A DNA stretch of 64,000 nucleotides, from contig NZ_JAUSSM010000006.1 in the NCBI RefSeq assembly GCF_030812315.1, positions 1-64,000 of the forward strand. Direction: 5' to 3'. The position numbers and the translations under genes are program-made. A model generated the notes under the pieces. That model saw only the letters and a program-made list of their open reading frames with translations. It was not told the DNA's origin and did not search any database. The DNA comes from Arthrobacter oryzae (GTDB lineage: Bacteria; Actinomycetota; Actinomycetes; Actinomycetales; Micrococcaceae). Shown here in pieces: positions 7,705 to 15,525 of this stretch; the stretch's first letter is position 1; each line of letters starts with the position of its first letter.

Positions 7705-9198
7705 GTGGCGGGGAACTTCTACGGTGCGGACGTCGCACAGCTACGCCAGCTCGCCAAGGACCTGGCGAACGGCGCCAACCGGCTGGACCAGCTGGGACAG
7801 CAGTTGGGCAGCTCCATCGCCTCCAGCCCATGGAAGGGCAACGACGGCGAACGCTTCCGCAGCGACTGGAACGGCACCCACGCCAAGGTGCTCCGGGCTG
7901 CAGCTGCCGGCATCCAGCAGGCCTCGAAAGCATTGCTGCAGAACGCGGAGCAGCAGGACCGGGCCAGCACCGGTTCAACCGGCGGCGGTTCGGGCGGGCC
8001 AGGCAGCGGAAGCGGCAACTCTCCGACTGACGGCGCCGCGCAGGAACTGACGGACAAGCTCAACGGGATGACCCCCGCAGAACGTGCGGCCTACCTGAAG
8101 AGCGACGAATTCAAGGAGTGGGCGCTGGACAATCCGCACGCCGCCAAGGCCGCCCTGGACGCTGCCGCCGACTCCGGGCTGATCGACAAGAACTCGCCGG
8201 AGTATTCGGATTTCCTCACCGACTACTGGAACCAGCAGGCCATGCGGGACATGGGCATCGACCCGGCCGACTGGGATACGTCCAAGGGCACGGAGTACAA
8301 CTGGGAGACCATCAAGAAGGTCTACGACTTCTACGGCCAGGCATACCTGTCCAACCCGGACCTCCAGTGGGCCGGGATGGCCAACATGATCGGTCCTTCG
8401 TTCGCCGGCGGGTTCAAGGACATGGCCGTGATGCGGGACCTCGCCCAGCAGATCGCGGACAACCCGGCGTCGGACATACCGTTGCCCGTGCTGGACCAGA
8501 TCGAGCAGCTGGCTGGCATGACGGACCAGGAGATCCAGTTCTACGAAACCAGCATGCTGGACATGAACAAGGAGATCTTCCTGGACCAGGCCCGGCAGCA
8601 CCAGGCCTATATGAACGGCGGCCTGGACGAAATCGACCGGCTCCGCGACTCCGGCGCCATCGATCCGGAAACGGCCCGGTCCTGGGCAAAGATCGACTCC
8701 GACGACCCCTCGCAGGTGCAGGAAGGGAACACGGAACTGCTGTATCGCGAACAGAACGAAATCATCGCTGACGACTACGACAACATGCGCAGCCACCCCG
8801 GCGGTGAGGCGGTGACCTACATGGTGACCCTGGCCGGTGAACCGTCCATCCCCGGCGCCAAGAGCTACCCGGAAGTGTTCCCGTACGAGTTCAGCGTGGA
8901 AAGCCCGGGCCCGGAGAACGTGCCGTTCACCAACTGGGACAACCCCACGCAGTTCCGCACGGATTTCACCACGGGCTTCCCGGACGGCAATATCGCCAAC
9001 GCCGACCAACGCTGGGCACTCATCGAGCAGGACACCCTGCCGGCTTACCAGAACCTGCTGGCTACCGACCCGGCACGCGCCGAGCAGATCATTGGCTCCG
9101 ATTTCAATGACCGCGTGGACCAGTACAGGCCAACGAACAACATCCCGGGCATCATGGACCGCTTCGCCTCCGGCTTTGACGCGGAGGTTCACCAGTGA
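7705..9198 (+). CDS. WXG100-headed large protein, candidate type VII secretion substrate
   Basis: A 497-residue protein. The first about 95 residues form a helical WXG100/ESAT-6-like hairpin with W43-K-G45 exactly where the family puts W-x-G. A Gly/Ser linker of about 20 residues (STGSTGGGSGGPGSGSG) follows, then about 380 residues rich in aromatic and acidic residues that I cannot assign; there is no signal peptide. This head-linker-body build is that of ESX/T7SS-exported effectors. GTG at 7705 follows AGGGGGAAAA; the frame is open further upstream but that part overlaps the Lrp gene. The stop overlaps the start of the lipoprotein gene in a GTGA junction. No secretion machinery is in the window. 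Confidence 0.75.
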   Translation: MAGNFYGADVAQLRQLAKDLANGANRLDQLGQQLGSSIASSPWKGNDGERFRSDWNGTHAKVLRAAAAGIQQASKALLQNAEQQDRASTGSTGGGSGGPGSGSGNSPTDGAAQELTDKLNGMTPAERAAYLKSDEFKEWALDNPHAAKAALDAAADSGLIDKNSPEYSDFLTDYWNQQAMRDMGIDPADWDTSKGTEYNWETIKKVYDFYGQAYLSNPDLQWAGMANMIGPSFAGGFKDMAVMRDLAQQIADNPASDIPLPVLDQIEQLAGMTDQEIQFYETSMLDMNKEIFLDQARQHQAYMNGGLDEIDRLRDSGAIDPETARSWAKIDSDDPSQVQEGNTELLYREQNEIIADDYDNMRSHPGGEAVTYMVTLAGEPSIPGAKSYPEVFPYEFSVESPGPENVPFTNWDNPTQFRTDFTTGFPDGNIANADQRWALIEQDTLPAYQNLLATDPARAEQIIGSDFNDRVDQYRPTNNIPGIMDRFASGFDAEVHQ

Positions 9199-9833
9199 CG
9201 GCCACCCGGCGATTCCGGCGGCATGTCGCCGTCGTCCTCCTTGCCCTCACCGGAAGCCTCGCCTTGGCGGGCTGCCGGATCAGCGGCACCGCCACCGAAC
9301 CAACCTCTCAAGGGAGCACCATGGGCACCTCGGAATTTTCCACTCTCGACGCGGCCGGGGTGGATCAAATCCGCGCGACCAAGACGGCTCGCCTGGACAT
9401 GAGCTCGGGCTCGCTGACGAAGGCCGCCGTACGGGTCACCGAGGACAGCTACGGCCCGGAAATCAACACCCGGGACTCAGGCAAGATCGCGCTGACGATT
9501 GCCGCCCCCAACGGCGAAATCAGCGGCGAGACTGACCGGATCCGCTTCAAGACCACGGAGAAGCGCCCCGACTTCAGCGAAGTGACCTACTTCCTCACCG
9601 CTGGGTCCGCGGACGAGTACTTTGAGCTCATCCGGGACGGCGTTAAGCGCTATGGAATCGATAGCGATTCCGCCGAACGGTGGATTTCCTCCGCGGAAGC
9701 GGACCGGGCCAAGAGGAGCGATTTTTCCATCACCTCGGGGACGGCCACCGGCCTTGAAGTCAACTACGACCTCCGGTACGACGGCGGCAAGGACACCCAG
9801 GTGATCATCGTCCATGTCAGCCCGGCGACCTAA
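9195..9833 (+). CDS. Lipoprotein of unknown function
   Basis: A 212-residue predicted lipoprotein: basic N-terminus, hydrophobic stretch VAVVLLALTGSLALAGC with lipobox LAGC (Cys near residue 27). The rest is polar with a repeating beta pattern (IALTIAAPNGEISGETDRIRF), somewhat like LppX/LprG-type or immunity-like outer lipoproteins, but no family is certain. GTG at 9195 overlaps the TGA of the WXG gene (GTGA), so the two are probably translationally coupled. The C-terminal end (GGKDTQVIIVHVSPAT) recurs twice downstream in the tail array at 9873-10050, which suggests this is the surviving member of a tandem paralogue family. Confidence 0.75.
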   Translation: MTATRRFRRHVAVVLLALTGSLALAGCRISGTATEPTSQGSTMGTSEFSTLDAAGVDQIRATKTARLDMSSGSLTKAAVRVTEDSYGPEINTRDSGKIALTIAAPNGEISGETDRIRFKTTEKRPDFSEVTYFLTAGSADEYFELIRDGVKRYGIDSDSAERWISSAEADRAKRSDFSITSGTATGLEVNYDLRYDGGKDTQVIIVHVSPAT

Positions 9834-10050
9834 GCAGAATGACATGGGGACCGCCGCCCTGAAGAAAATGGGTCTCCGATGCGACGGCGCCAAGGACACC
9901 CAGGTGATCATCGTCCATGTCAGCCCGGCAACCTAAGCAGAATGACATGGGGACCGCCGCCCTGAAGAAAATGGGTCTCCGATGCGACGGCGCCAAGGAT
10001 ACCCAAGTGATCATCGTCCATGTCAGCCCGGCAGCCTGGGCGGAACATGA
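9770..10050 (+). repeat. Three tandem copies of a lipoprotein gene 3' end (103-base period)
   Basis: The block that starts GGACACCCAGGTGATCATCG recurs at 9791, 9894 and 9997, a spacing of exactly 103 bases. Copies 2 and 3 are almost identical over the full unit; copy 1 (the end of the intact lipoprotein gene) matches over the last about 45-60 bases and is diverged upstream. Translated, copies 2 and 3 give GTAALKKMGLRCDGAKDTQ against GTATGLEVNYDLRYDGGKDTQ in the intact gene, so they are tails of paralogous genes rather than noncoding repeats. Copies 1 and 2 end in TAA; copy 3 has TGG there and reads on to a TGA at 10079-10081 that overlaps the next start codon. Confidence 0.9.
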
Positions 10051-10081
10051 TGCGGACCATGGACGCCGGATGAACACGTGA
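9936..10081 (+). pseudogene. Remnant 3' end of a lipoprotein paralogue, coupled to the next gene
   Basis: The frame of the third tail copy (KDTQVIIVHVSPAAWAEHDADHGRRMNT) runs to a TGA at 10079-10081 that overlaps the GTG start of the membrane protein gene by the pattern GTGA, the same junction type used between the WXG gene and the intact lipoprotein gene. No start, signal peptide or body remains, only the last few dozen codons. I infer that a full paralogue once stood here directly before the membrane protein gene and has been deleted down to its tail. Confidence 0.55.
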
Positions 10082-10983
10082 GCCGCGGAACAACGGCAAT
10101 CCCAACCGGTCGGGCGGAATCCGCGCGCCGTGGTGTGCAGGCGGCTGCCGGCATCCTTGCCGGGGTGGCGGTGCTGGCCGGGGCAGCTTGCCTGCTCAGT
10201 ATTCCGGCGCTCGGCTATGCCCCGGAGAACCCCTGGGCCGGGGCCATCCTCTACATCCTGGCCCCCGGCCTTCTTGTTCCGTTCGCGCTGTGCCTGGTCA
10301 GTATTGCCGCTGGTGGTTCGTGGATGGATGCCGACGGCGAATGGGTCCGCCCCACCGGCAGGAACCTCATTCTCCGGCTGGCTGTTTCGGGCCCGTTACT
10401 CCTCCTGGCGCTTGCGGCCACGTTGGCAGGGTTGGCCCCGTTTGCGGATTTCATGCCGGGCGGCTGGCAGAAAGCCGGCAACTGGGTACTCGGCGCATTC
10501 GCTGCGCTGCTGATCCTGGCCATCCTCATTGCGGCCGTGGCAGGAGCGGCGATCGTGGGCGGCTGGAAGGGCGTTCCGGCGGGTGTGCTATTCACTGCGG
10601 GATTTTGCTCCATTTCGGCCTATGCGCTCACCGACGATGGCTCGTGGGAAATTGCCGCTTATGGGCTGCTGGCGGCCTCAGTGGCCTGGTTCTACGCAGT
10701 CGGGGCGGAGACAGGGTGGCTACCCGACGTCCACCGCATTGTTCTTGGCCATTGGCTCACCGGCATAGCCAGCGCGGCAGCTCTGGCCATCGGCCTGTGG
10801 TTCGGGCTGGGATTCCCGGCAGTCCTCGGCGCCTGCGTCCTCGCGGCCTGGCTCCCGCTACAGCTCCCGCGAACACAGGGCGCGGCAGTTCTGCCGCTCT
10901 TGGGCCGGGACCGGACCCGCACCAGGCCGCCAGGGCGGCCGAGCAAGCGGAAACCCCGGCAGCGAAGGCACCAGCGCGACTAG
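10078..10983 (+). CDS. Polytopic membrane protein of unknown function
   Basis: A 301-residue protein with about eight hydrophobic segments (first at residues 20-45) and a strongly basic C-terminal tail (RDRTRTRPPGRPSKRKPRQRRHQRD). No family is recognised. It is the last gene of the WXG-lipoprotein-membrane protein set and its GTG start is coupled through GTGA to the lipoprotein tail remnant. The 3' end overlaps the convergent Lrp-type gene by 4 bases. Possible roles, such as accessory to export or immunity, are guesses from position only. Confidence 0.7.
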   Translation: MSRGTTAIPTGRAESARRGVQAAAGILAGVAVLAGAACLLSIPALGYAPENPWAGAILYILAPGLLVPFALCLVSIAAGGSWMDADGEWVRPTGRNLILRLAVSGPLLLLALAATLAGLAPFADFMPGGWQKAGNWVLGAFAALLILAILIAAVAGAAIVGGWKGVPAGVLFTAGFCSISAYALTDDGSWEIAAYGLLAASVAWFYAVGAETGWLPDVHRIVLGHWLTGIASAAALAIGLWFGLGFPAVLGACVLAAWLPLQLPRTQGAAVLPLLGRDRTRTRPPGRPSKRKPRQRRHQRD

Positions 10984-11435
10984 ACCGGCGGGCCGGCGTT
11001 CGATTTCAGGTTCTTCATCACCAGCGTTGACGTCAGCCGCTCCACGCCGGGCAGCGAGGTGAGTTCTGAGTCGTAAAAGCGCTGGTAGGCGGGCAGGTCC
11101 TCGGCGATCACCTTCAGGAGGTAGTCCGGCGAGCCGAACAGCCGCTGCGCCTCCACGATGTTGGGATTGTCCGCCACCCGGCTCTCGAAGATCTCCATGG
11201 TGGGCCTGTCCACCTGCCGCAGCGTGACGAAGACGATCGCCTCGAAACCGAGCCCGACGGCGGACGGGTCAATGTCCGCGCGATAGCCCCGGATCACACC
11301 CGCTGACTCCAGGTCACGCAGCCTCCGGTGGCACGGCGCCACCGTCAGTCCCACCTTCGCGGCAAGCGCGGTGGCCGTCATCCGGCCGTCCTCTTTGAGG
11401 TGGCGCAAAATATTTCTGTCAATATGGTCAATCAC
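10980..11435 (-). CDS. Lrp/AsnC family regulator, probably of the adjacent LysE exporter
   Basis: A 151-residue regulator starting GTG (MIDHIDRNILRHLKEDGRM...). Residues 4-60 form the AsnC-type winged HTH (LAAKVGLTVAPCHRRLRDLESAGVIRGYRADID) and the rest a RAM domain with the FGSPDYLLKVIAEDLPAYQ core. It is divergent from a LysE-family exporter gene 104 bases away, a common Lrp-exporter arrangement. TAAGAT at 11442-11447, 6 bases before the GTG with no Shine-Dalgarno sequence, predicts a leaderless message. It is not closely similar to the Lrp protein at 7137. Confidence 0.9.
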   Translation of the reverse strand: MIDHIDRNILRHLKEDGRMTATALAAKVGLTVAPCHRRLRDLESAGVIRGYRADIDPSAVGLGFEAIVFVTLRQVDRPTMEIFESRVADNPNIVEAQRLFGSPDYLLKVIAEDLPAYQRFYDSELTSLPGVERLTSTLVMKNLKSNAGPPV

Positions 11436-11463
11436 GCAATTATCTTACCCACTGGCGGCATTT

Positions 11464-11478
11464 CCTGAGTAAATCAGG
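11464..11478. promoter_or_regulatory. Inverted repeat between lrp-type and lysE-type genes
   Basis: CCTGA-GTAAA-TCAGG lies in the 104-base divergent gap, 29 bases from the regulator start and 61 bases from the exporter start. The position fits an operator for the Lrp-type protein, but the arms are short and Lrp sites are often degenerate. Confidence 0.35.
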
Positions 11479-11539
11479 GAACACTTGTGGCGGAATTTTC
11501 CCTAGAGTTTCTCCTATCAGAACACCGTAGGAGGCCGCC

Positions 11540-12235
11540 TTGAATTCCCAGTTATTCCTCGCATTCCTTGTGGTTGCGGCCGCCCTGGCCTGCACCCCGG
11601 GCGTCGACTGGGCCTACTCCATTGCGGCGGGCCTGAAACAGCGGAGTTTCGTCCCTGCCGTGGCCGGCCTCTGCGGCGGCTACGTCCTGCACACGGTACT
11701 GATGGTGGCCGGGCTGGCTGCCCTGCTCGCCGGGCTTCCGGGCGTCCTTGGCTGGCTGACCGTGGCCGGCGCGGCGTACCTGCTGTGGCTGGGCTTTGGC
11801 ACCATCCGGTCATGGCGCGGCGCCACCTTCGGCGCCGCGCCGGTTTCAGCGGAGGGCACGACGGCGGGAAGCCCGGCATCGATCCCCGCCGCACCGGCCG
11901 AGTCCACCCAGTTCCGCAGCTTCCTCCAGGGCTTGGGCACGAGCGGGATCAACCCCAAGGGGCTGCTGTTCTTCGTGGCCCTGGTTCCGCAGTTCGTGAG
12001 CCCAGAGGCGGCCCTGCCCGTTCCGGTTCAGTCCGGGCTGCTGGGCCTGACGTTCGTCCTGCTGGCAGGCGTCGTGTACACCTGCGTGGCGTTGCTCTCC
12101 CGGAAGCTGCTGCACACGCGTCCCGGGGCAGCCCGGAAAGTGACGCTCGCCAGCGGGATCATCATGATGGCGCTGGGGACCGTGCTGCTGTCCGAGCAGC
12201 TGATTCCCATGGTGGCCGGGCCTGCCTGGCAGTAG
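11540..12235 (+). CDS. LysE family amino acid exporter (RhtB-like)
   Basis: A 231-residue membrane protein with about six helices. The N-terminal segment FLVVAAALACTPGVDWAYSIAAGLKQRS is the LysE/RhtB signature, with P-G in helix 1, and GTSGINPKGLLFFVALVPQFVSP is the second conserved block. A variable loop of about 35 residues lies between. It should export an amino acid or similar small molecule. The start is TTG at 11540, chosen because TAGGAGG lies 5-6 bases upstream and no closer ATG exists. The divergent Lrp-type gene is the likely regulator. Confidence 0.88.
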   Translation: MNSQLFLAFLVVAAALACTPGVDWAYSIAAGLKQRSFVPAVAGLCGGYVLHTVLMVAGLAALLAGLPGVLGWLTVAGAAYLLWLGFGTIRSWRGATFGAAPVSAEGTTAGSPASIPAAPAESTQFRSFLQGLGTSGINPKGLLFFVALVPQFVSPEAALPVPVQSGLLGLTFVLLAGVVYTCVALLSRKLLHTRPGAARKVTLASGIIMMALGTVLLSEQLIPMVAGPAWQ

Positions 12236-12265
12236 CGCCTGCCGGGCCGGGCTGAATCGTGTCTT

Positions 12266-12625
12266 TCAGATCCTGCGTTCCATGAACCATTCCGTGAATG
12301 CCGCGGCCCGGCCGTCAGGCGCGAGCCGGACAACCCAGAGGTTCTCGTAGCTGGGGCGGTCCCCCAGATAAGTGGTGCGCCCCTGGACAAAGTGCAGGGC
12401 GCCGTCCGAGCCGAGCGGCTCCCACTCAAAGGTCCACTCCTCGGGCTCATCCGCCTCGGTCAGCCAGTGTTCCACGATCTGTCCGTGCCCGCGCCACGCC
12501 TCAGGATCGTAGGGCCGGGTGGCATAGACCGCGTCCTCCGTGAAGAGCGCCCGGATGTCGTCCGGTTCATTGGTGGTCCACGCCGTGATGTACTTTTCCA
12601 TCCACTGCCTGATTGCATCGCTCAT
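12266..12625 (-). CDS. SnoaL/NTF2-like fold protein
   Basis: A 119-residue soluble protein of the nuclear transport factor 2-like fold: helix DAIRQWMEKYITAWTTNEPDDIRALFTEDAVYATRPYDP followed by HGQIVEHWLTEADEPEEWTFEW and beta strands ending in AFTEWFME. Members are polyketide cyclases, dehydratases or unknown small-molecule binders; no specific function is visible. The ATG at 12625 is used because upstream residues of the longer frame (GGGGPRYNGP) look non-coding. It sits 39 bases downstream of the helical-repeat gene on the same strand. Confidence 0.75.
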   Translation of the reverse strand: MSDAIRQWMEKYITAWTTNEPDDIRALFTEDAVYATRPYDPEAWRGHGQIVEHWLTEADEPEEWTFEWEPLGSDGALHFVQGRTTYLGDRPSYENLWVVRLAPDGRAAAFTEWFMERRI

Positions 12626-12664
12626 TGGTCCGTTGTACCGCGGCCCGCCACCGCCCACAAGTGA

Positions 12665-13630
12665 TTACTCCCGGTCCAGCTGCTTCCATTCCTGTTCCCA
12701 GAGCCTGCGCTCTTCCACATCCTTGCGAATCACTTCGAAAGTTTCGAGTTCAGGCTGGCGGCCGCGTAGCCAGTCGCGCGGATTGAGGGATTTGCGTCCG
12801 TTGTCCAGCATCAGCAGGGCGCGGTCTGTCAGTGCGTCATTCCGCAGGGCAAGGTCGGTCTTCCGGCGCCGCAGAACCTCCTTCAGCGCCTGCTGCGCAG
12901 AAGTGTGGGCACCGAGCCTGCGGAGGGAACGGGCCCGGATCAGCAGCAGTGCGGCGGAGAGGTCATCGGCATTTAGCAGTCCTTCCGTCCAGACCACCAC
13001 TTCCTTATCCCGGCCCATCGCGTGTGCCAGCGAGCACCGCGCAAGGGCGGCAGGCAGCGACGGCGGCAGCGATGACACGGTTTGGAGGGCCGCTTCAAGG
13101 TGGCCGGTCTCCCGCAGCGAGTGCGAAAGCGCCAGGAACACCGCTTCCTCGCTGAACAGCACCGGAACGTCGATGCGCTCGGCAACTTCGACCCTGGTGA
13201 CCACGCGCATCAGGTAGCCGGACGCGAACTGGTTGGCGTCGTCGTCGTTCCTGATGGTGAGGCCCCGCTGCAGCAGCTCCGCGGCACGCAGGTAGCCGCC
13301 CTGCTTGTAGGCCAGCAGCCCGGCCATCACGTAGCAGAGGCCGGACCACCCCGGATAGTCACGGCCCGTGGCGATCAGGCGGTTGGGATCGGTGTTGTGG
13401 AAAATTGCGTCGTATACGGCTTTGGCGGCCTTGCCGGAAAGGCGTTTGAGCCTCGGGACGGGGCCGTCCACGCTGAGGAGCGCACCGCCGCGGCCGCCCA
13501 GGGCACTGTGCAGGATCCCGCCCACGCCGTCGGCGATGTCACGCACCGGCGTGCGGACCTGCGCGCTGCCGAACGGGGTGAGGTCACGGTTGTCACGGTA
13601 GATCGGTCCTGAGGTCTGTCCGGCGCTCAT
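12665..13630 (-). CDS. Helical-repeat (TPR-like) protein of unknown function
   Basis: A 321-residue soluble protein. From about residue 85 it is almost all helical with TPR-like pairs (YVMAGLLAYKQGGYLRAAELLQRGL, AVFLALSHSLRETGHLEAALQTV, LLLIRARSLRRLGAHTSAQQALKEVL). The first about 80 residues are basic and Gly-rich, and the C-terminus is charged (EERRLWEQEWKQLDRE). No enzyme motif or signal peptide. TAGCAT at 13637-13642 is 6 bases before the ATG, suggesting a leaderless start. I do not recognise a named family beyond the repeat fold. Confidence 0.7.
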   Translation of the reverse strand: MSAGQTSGPIYRDNRDLTPFGSAQVRTPVRDIADGVGGILHSALGGRGGALLSVDGPVPRLKRLSGKAAKAVYDAIFHNTDPNRLIATGRDYPGWSGLCYVMAGLLAYKQGGYLRAAELLQRGLTIRNDDDANQFASGYLMRVVTRVEVAERIDVPVLFSEEAVFLALSHSLRETGHLEAALQTVSSLPPSLPAALARCSLAHAMGRDKEVVVWTEGLLNADDLSAALLLIRARSLRRLGAHTSAQQALKEVLRRRKTDLALRNDALTDRALLMLDNGRKSLNPRDWLRGRQPELETFEVIRKDVEERRLWEQEWKQLDRE

Positions 13631-13671
13631 TCTTCCATGCTAGTGCTGCCCGCTTGGCGACCGCTGGGAGG

Positions 13672-14172
13672 TCAGCTGACTGCGGCCACCCAGACGCCGA
13701 TCACCCAGGTGCTCGCGGCAAGGCAGGCTAGGCCGAACTCCACCAGCATGCCCAGCCCGGTGGCCTTGAGGGCCGCCCAGCTGGTGGTCACGGCAGTCCG
13801 GAAATCACGTGTGCGGTGCGATTCACTGAGCAGCAGGCCGGCGGCGAACCCCACAAACAGCCCCACCACGGGGATGAGGAACATGCCCACCACTCCAAAG
13901 ACCAGCCCCACCACCACGCTGCGGCTGGGGATCCGGTGCTCCCTGAGCTTGCGTCCCGTGAGCACCGCGCTGGCAGCCATTCCGGCCAGCACAAACGCCA
14001 GCCCCACGCCGAACACCACCCAGCCGGCGGTCCCGGCGCCGCCCCAGATTGCCCAGGCCAGCAGACTGAGGCCAATGAGGATGCCGCCAGGCAGAACGGG
14101 GATAACGGTGCCGGCCACGCCCACCAGAATGGCGAGGCCGCAAAGGACGGTCACGAGGATCTCGGGGTTCAT
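13672..14172 (-). CDS. DUF456 family membrane protein
   Basis: A 166-residue membrane protein with about four to five helices. The block ILVGVAGTVIPVLPGGILIGLSLLAWAIWGG is the DUF456 hallmark, and GLVFGVVGMFLIPVVGLFVGFAAGLLLSE is the glycine-rich second half. No function is established for the family. The ATG at 14172 has TAGACT at 14180-14185, 7 bases upstream, so a leaderless start is likely; the longer frame from 14205 reads through that box. Confidence 0.82.
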   Translation of the reverse strand: MNPEILVTVLCGLAILVGVAGTVIPVLPGGILIGLSLLAWAIWGGAGTAGWVVFGVGLAFVLAGMAASAVLTGRKLREHRIPSRSVVVGLVFGVVGMFLIPVVGLFVGFAAGLLLSESHRTRDFRTAVTTSWAALKATGLGMLVEFGLACLAASTWVIGVWVAAVS

Positions 14173-14234
14173 GCCCCTCAGTCTAGGTTCCGCCGAAGGC
14201 AACATGCCTTTTAGGAAACGACGTTTGAAGACAA

Positions 14235-14274
14235 CGACGGCGGCGCCTCCCCAGCACGGGAGGCGCCGCCGTCG
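14235..14274. terminator. Stem-loop terminator after the malic enzyme gene
   Basis: Arms at 14235-14250 and 14259-14274 are perfect 16-base complements (CGACGGCGGCGCCTCC and its reverse complement) with an 8-base loop. On the minus strand it lies 28 bases after the malic enzyme stop and is followed by TTGTCTT. It also separates malic enzyme from the DUF456 gene downstream. Confidence 0.8.
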
Positions 14275-14301
14275 AACTTCGTGGCGGATGGAACTCCGCA
14301 G

Positions 14302-15525
14302 TTACTCCGCTTCGACCGCTGCGGCCACGGCGGCGGACACAGCCGGCGCGACGCGGGGATCCAAGGGGCTCGGCACGATGTAGTCGGCGGACAGCTCGGG
14401 CTCGGCAAGTTCAGCAATGGCGCGGGCGGCCGCAAGCTTCATGGCAGGCGTGATCCGGCGGGCACCGGCGTCCAGCGCGCCGCGGAAGATCCCCGGGAAG
14501 GCGAGCACGTTGTTGATCTGGTTGGGGAAATCGCTGCGGCCTGTGGCCACAACTGCGGCGTAGCGGGAAGCAACCTCCGGCAGGACTTCGGGGTCCGGGT
14601 TGGACAGGGCGAACACGATGGAGCTGTGGTTCATGAGCTTCAGGTGTTCCTCGGCCAGCTGGGAGGAGGAGACGCCGATGAACACGTCCGCGCCGAGCAG
14701 TGCCTCGCCGGGGCCGCCGGTGATGCCGCGCGGGTTGCTGCGCTGCGCCATCTGCGCCTTCTTGGTGGCGGGGTCGGCGGCGATGTCCGCACGCTGCTTG
14801 TTGATGACGCCGCGCGAGTCGAGCAGGACGACGTCCTGGATGCCCGCGGTGAGCAGGATTTCGGCGACGGCGATGCCCGCGGCACCCGCGCCGGAGACCA
14901 CTACGCGGAGTCCTTCAAGTTCGCGCCCGGTCACCTTGGCGGCGCCGGTCAGGGCGGCCAGGACCACGACGGCGGTCCCGTGCTGGTCATCGTGCATGAC
15001 CGGGCAGTCCAGGGCCTCGATGAGCTTTTCCTCCAGCTCAAAGCAGCGCGGAGCGGAGATGTCTTCCAGGTTCACGGCGCCGAAGCTGGGACGCAGGCGG
15101 ACCAAGGTCTCGATAATTTCGTCCACGTCGGTGGTGTTGAGGACCAGCGGGATGGAGTCAAGGTCGCCGAAGGACTTGAAGAGGGCGGACTTGCCTTCCA
15201 TGACCGGCAGGGACGCGCTGGGACCGATGTTGCCGAGGCCCAGCACGGCGGTGCCGTCGCTGACCACAACAACCAGGCGCTGGGCCCAGGTGAGGGTCTT
15301 GGCAAGCTCGGGTTCGGCGTGGATGGCCCGGCTCACCTGGGCAACGCCCGGAGTGTAAGCAATGGAAAGATCGCGCTTGCTGGCGAGCGGGACCGTGCTG
15401 GCGATGGACAGCTTGCCGCCCTGGTGGGCTTCGAAGATCTCCTGGTCCGTCAGCACGGTTGACTGCTCGGCGGAAGCGGGACCGTCGGAAAGGCTGTCAG
15501 CGGAAGTGATGGTTTCAATGGACAC
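14302..15525 (-). CDS. NAD(P)-dependent malic enzyme, short bacterial type
   Basis: A 407-residue enzyme converting malate to pyruvate and CO2. Visible blocks include LSIAYTPGVAQVSRAI, VVVVSDGTAVLGLGNIGP, FGAVNLEDISAPRCFELEEKL with the metal-binding acidic residues, MHDDQHGTAVVVLA, and the nucleotide-binding VVSGAGAAGIAVAEILL. The size is that of single-domain bacterial malic enzymes without a phosphotransacetylase extension. GTG at 15525 is preferred because CAGGAG sits 8-9 bases upstream; the longer frame from 15579 has no such site. A CRP/GlxR-like palindrome lies about 240 bases upstream. Confidence 0.9.
   Translation of the reverse strand: MSIETITSADSLSDGPASAEQSTVLTDQEIFEAHQGGKLSIASTVPLASKRDLSIAYTPGVAQVSRAIHAEPELAKTLTWAQRLVVVVSDGTAVLGLGNIGPSASLPVMEGKSALFKSFGDLDSIPLVLNTTDVDEIIETLVRLRPSFGAVNLEDISAPRCFELEEKLIEALDCPVMHDDQHGTAVVVLAALTGAAKVTGRELEGLRVVVSGAGAAGIAVAEILLTAGIQDVVLLDSRGVINKQRADIAADPATKKAQMAQRSNPRGITGGPGEALLGADVFIGVSSSQLAEEHLKLMNHSSIVFALSNPDPEVLPEVASRYAAVVATGRSDFPNQINNVLAFPGIFRGALDAGARRITPAMKLAAARAIAELAEPELSADYIVPSPLDPRVAPAVSAAVAAAVEAE

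Noticed and set aside
9814..9935. A 40-codon frame across the first two lipoprotein tails, starting ATG 9814
   Set aside because: It begins inside the intact lipoprotein gene in another frame, has no ribosome-binding site and is a consequence of the 103-base period shifting the frame by one.
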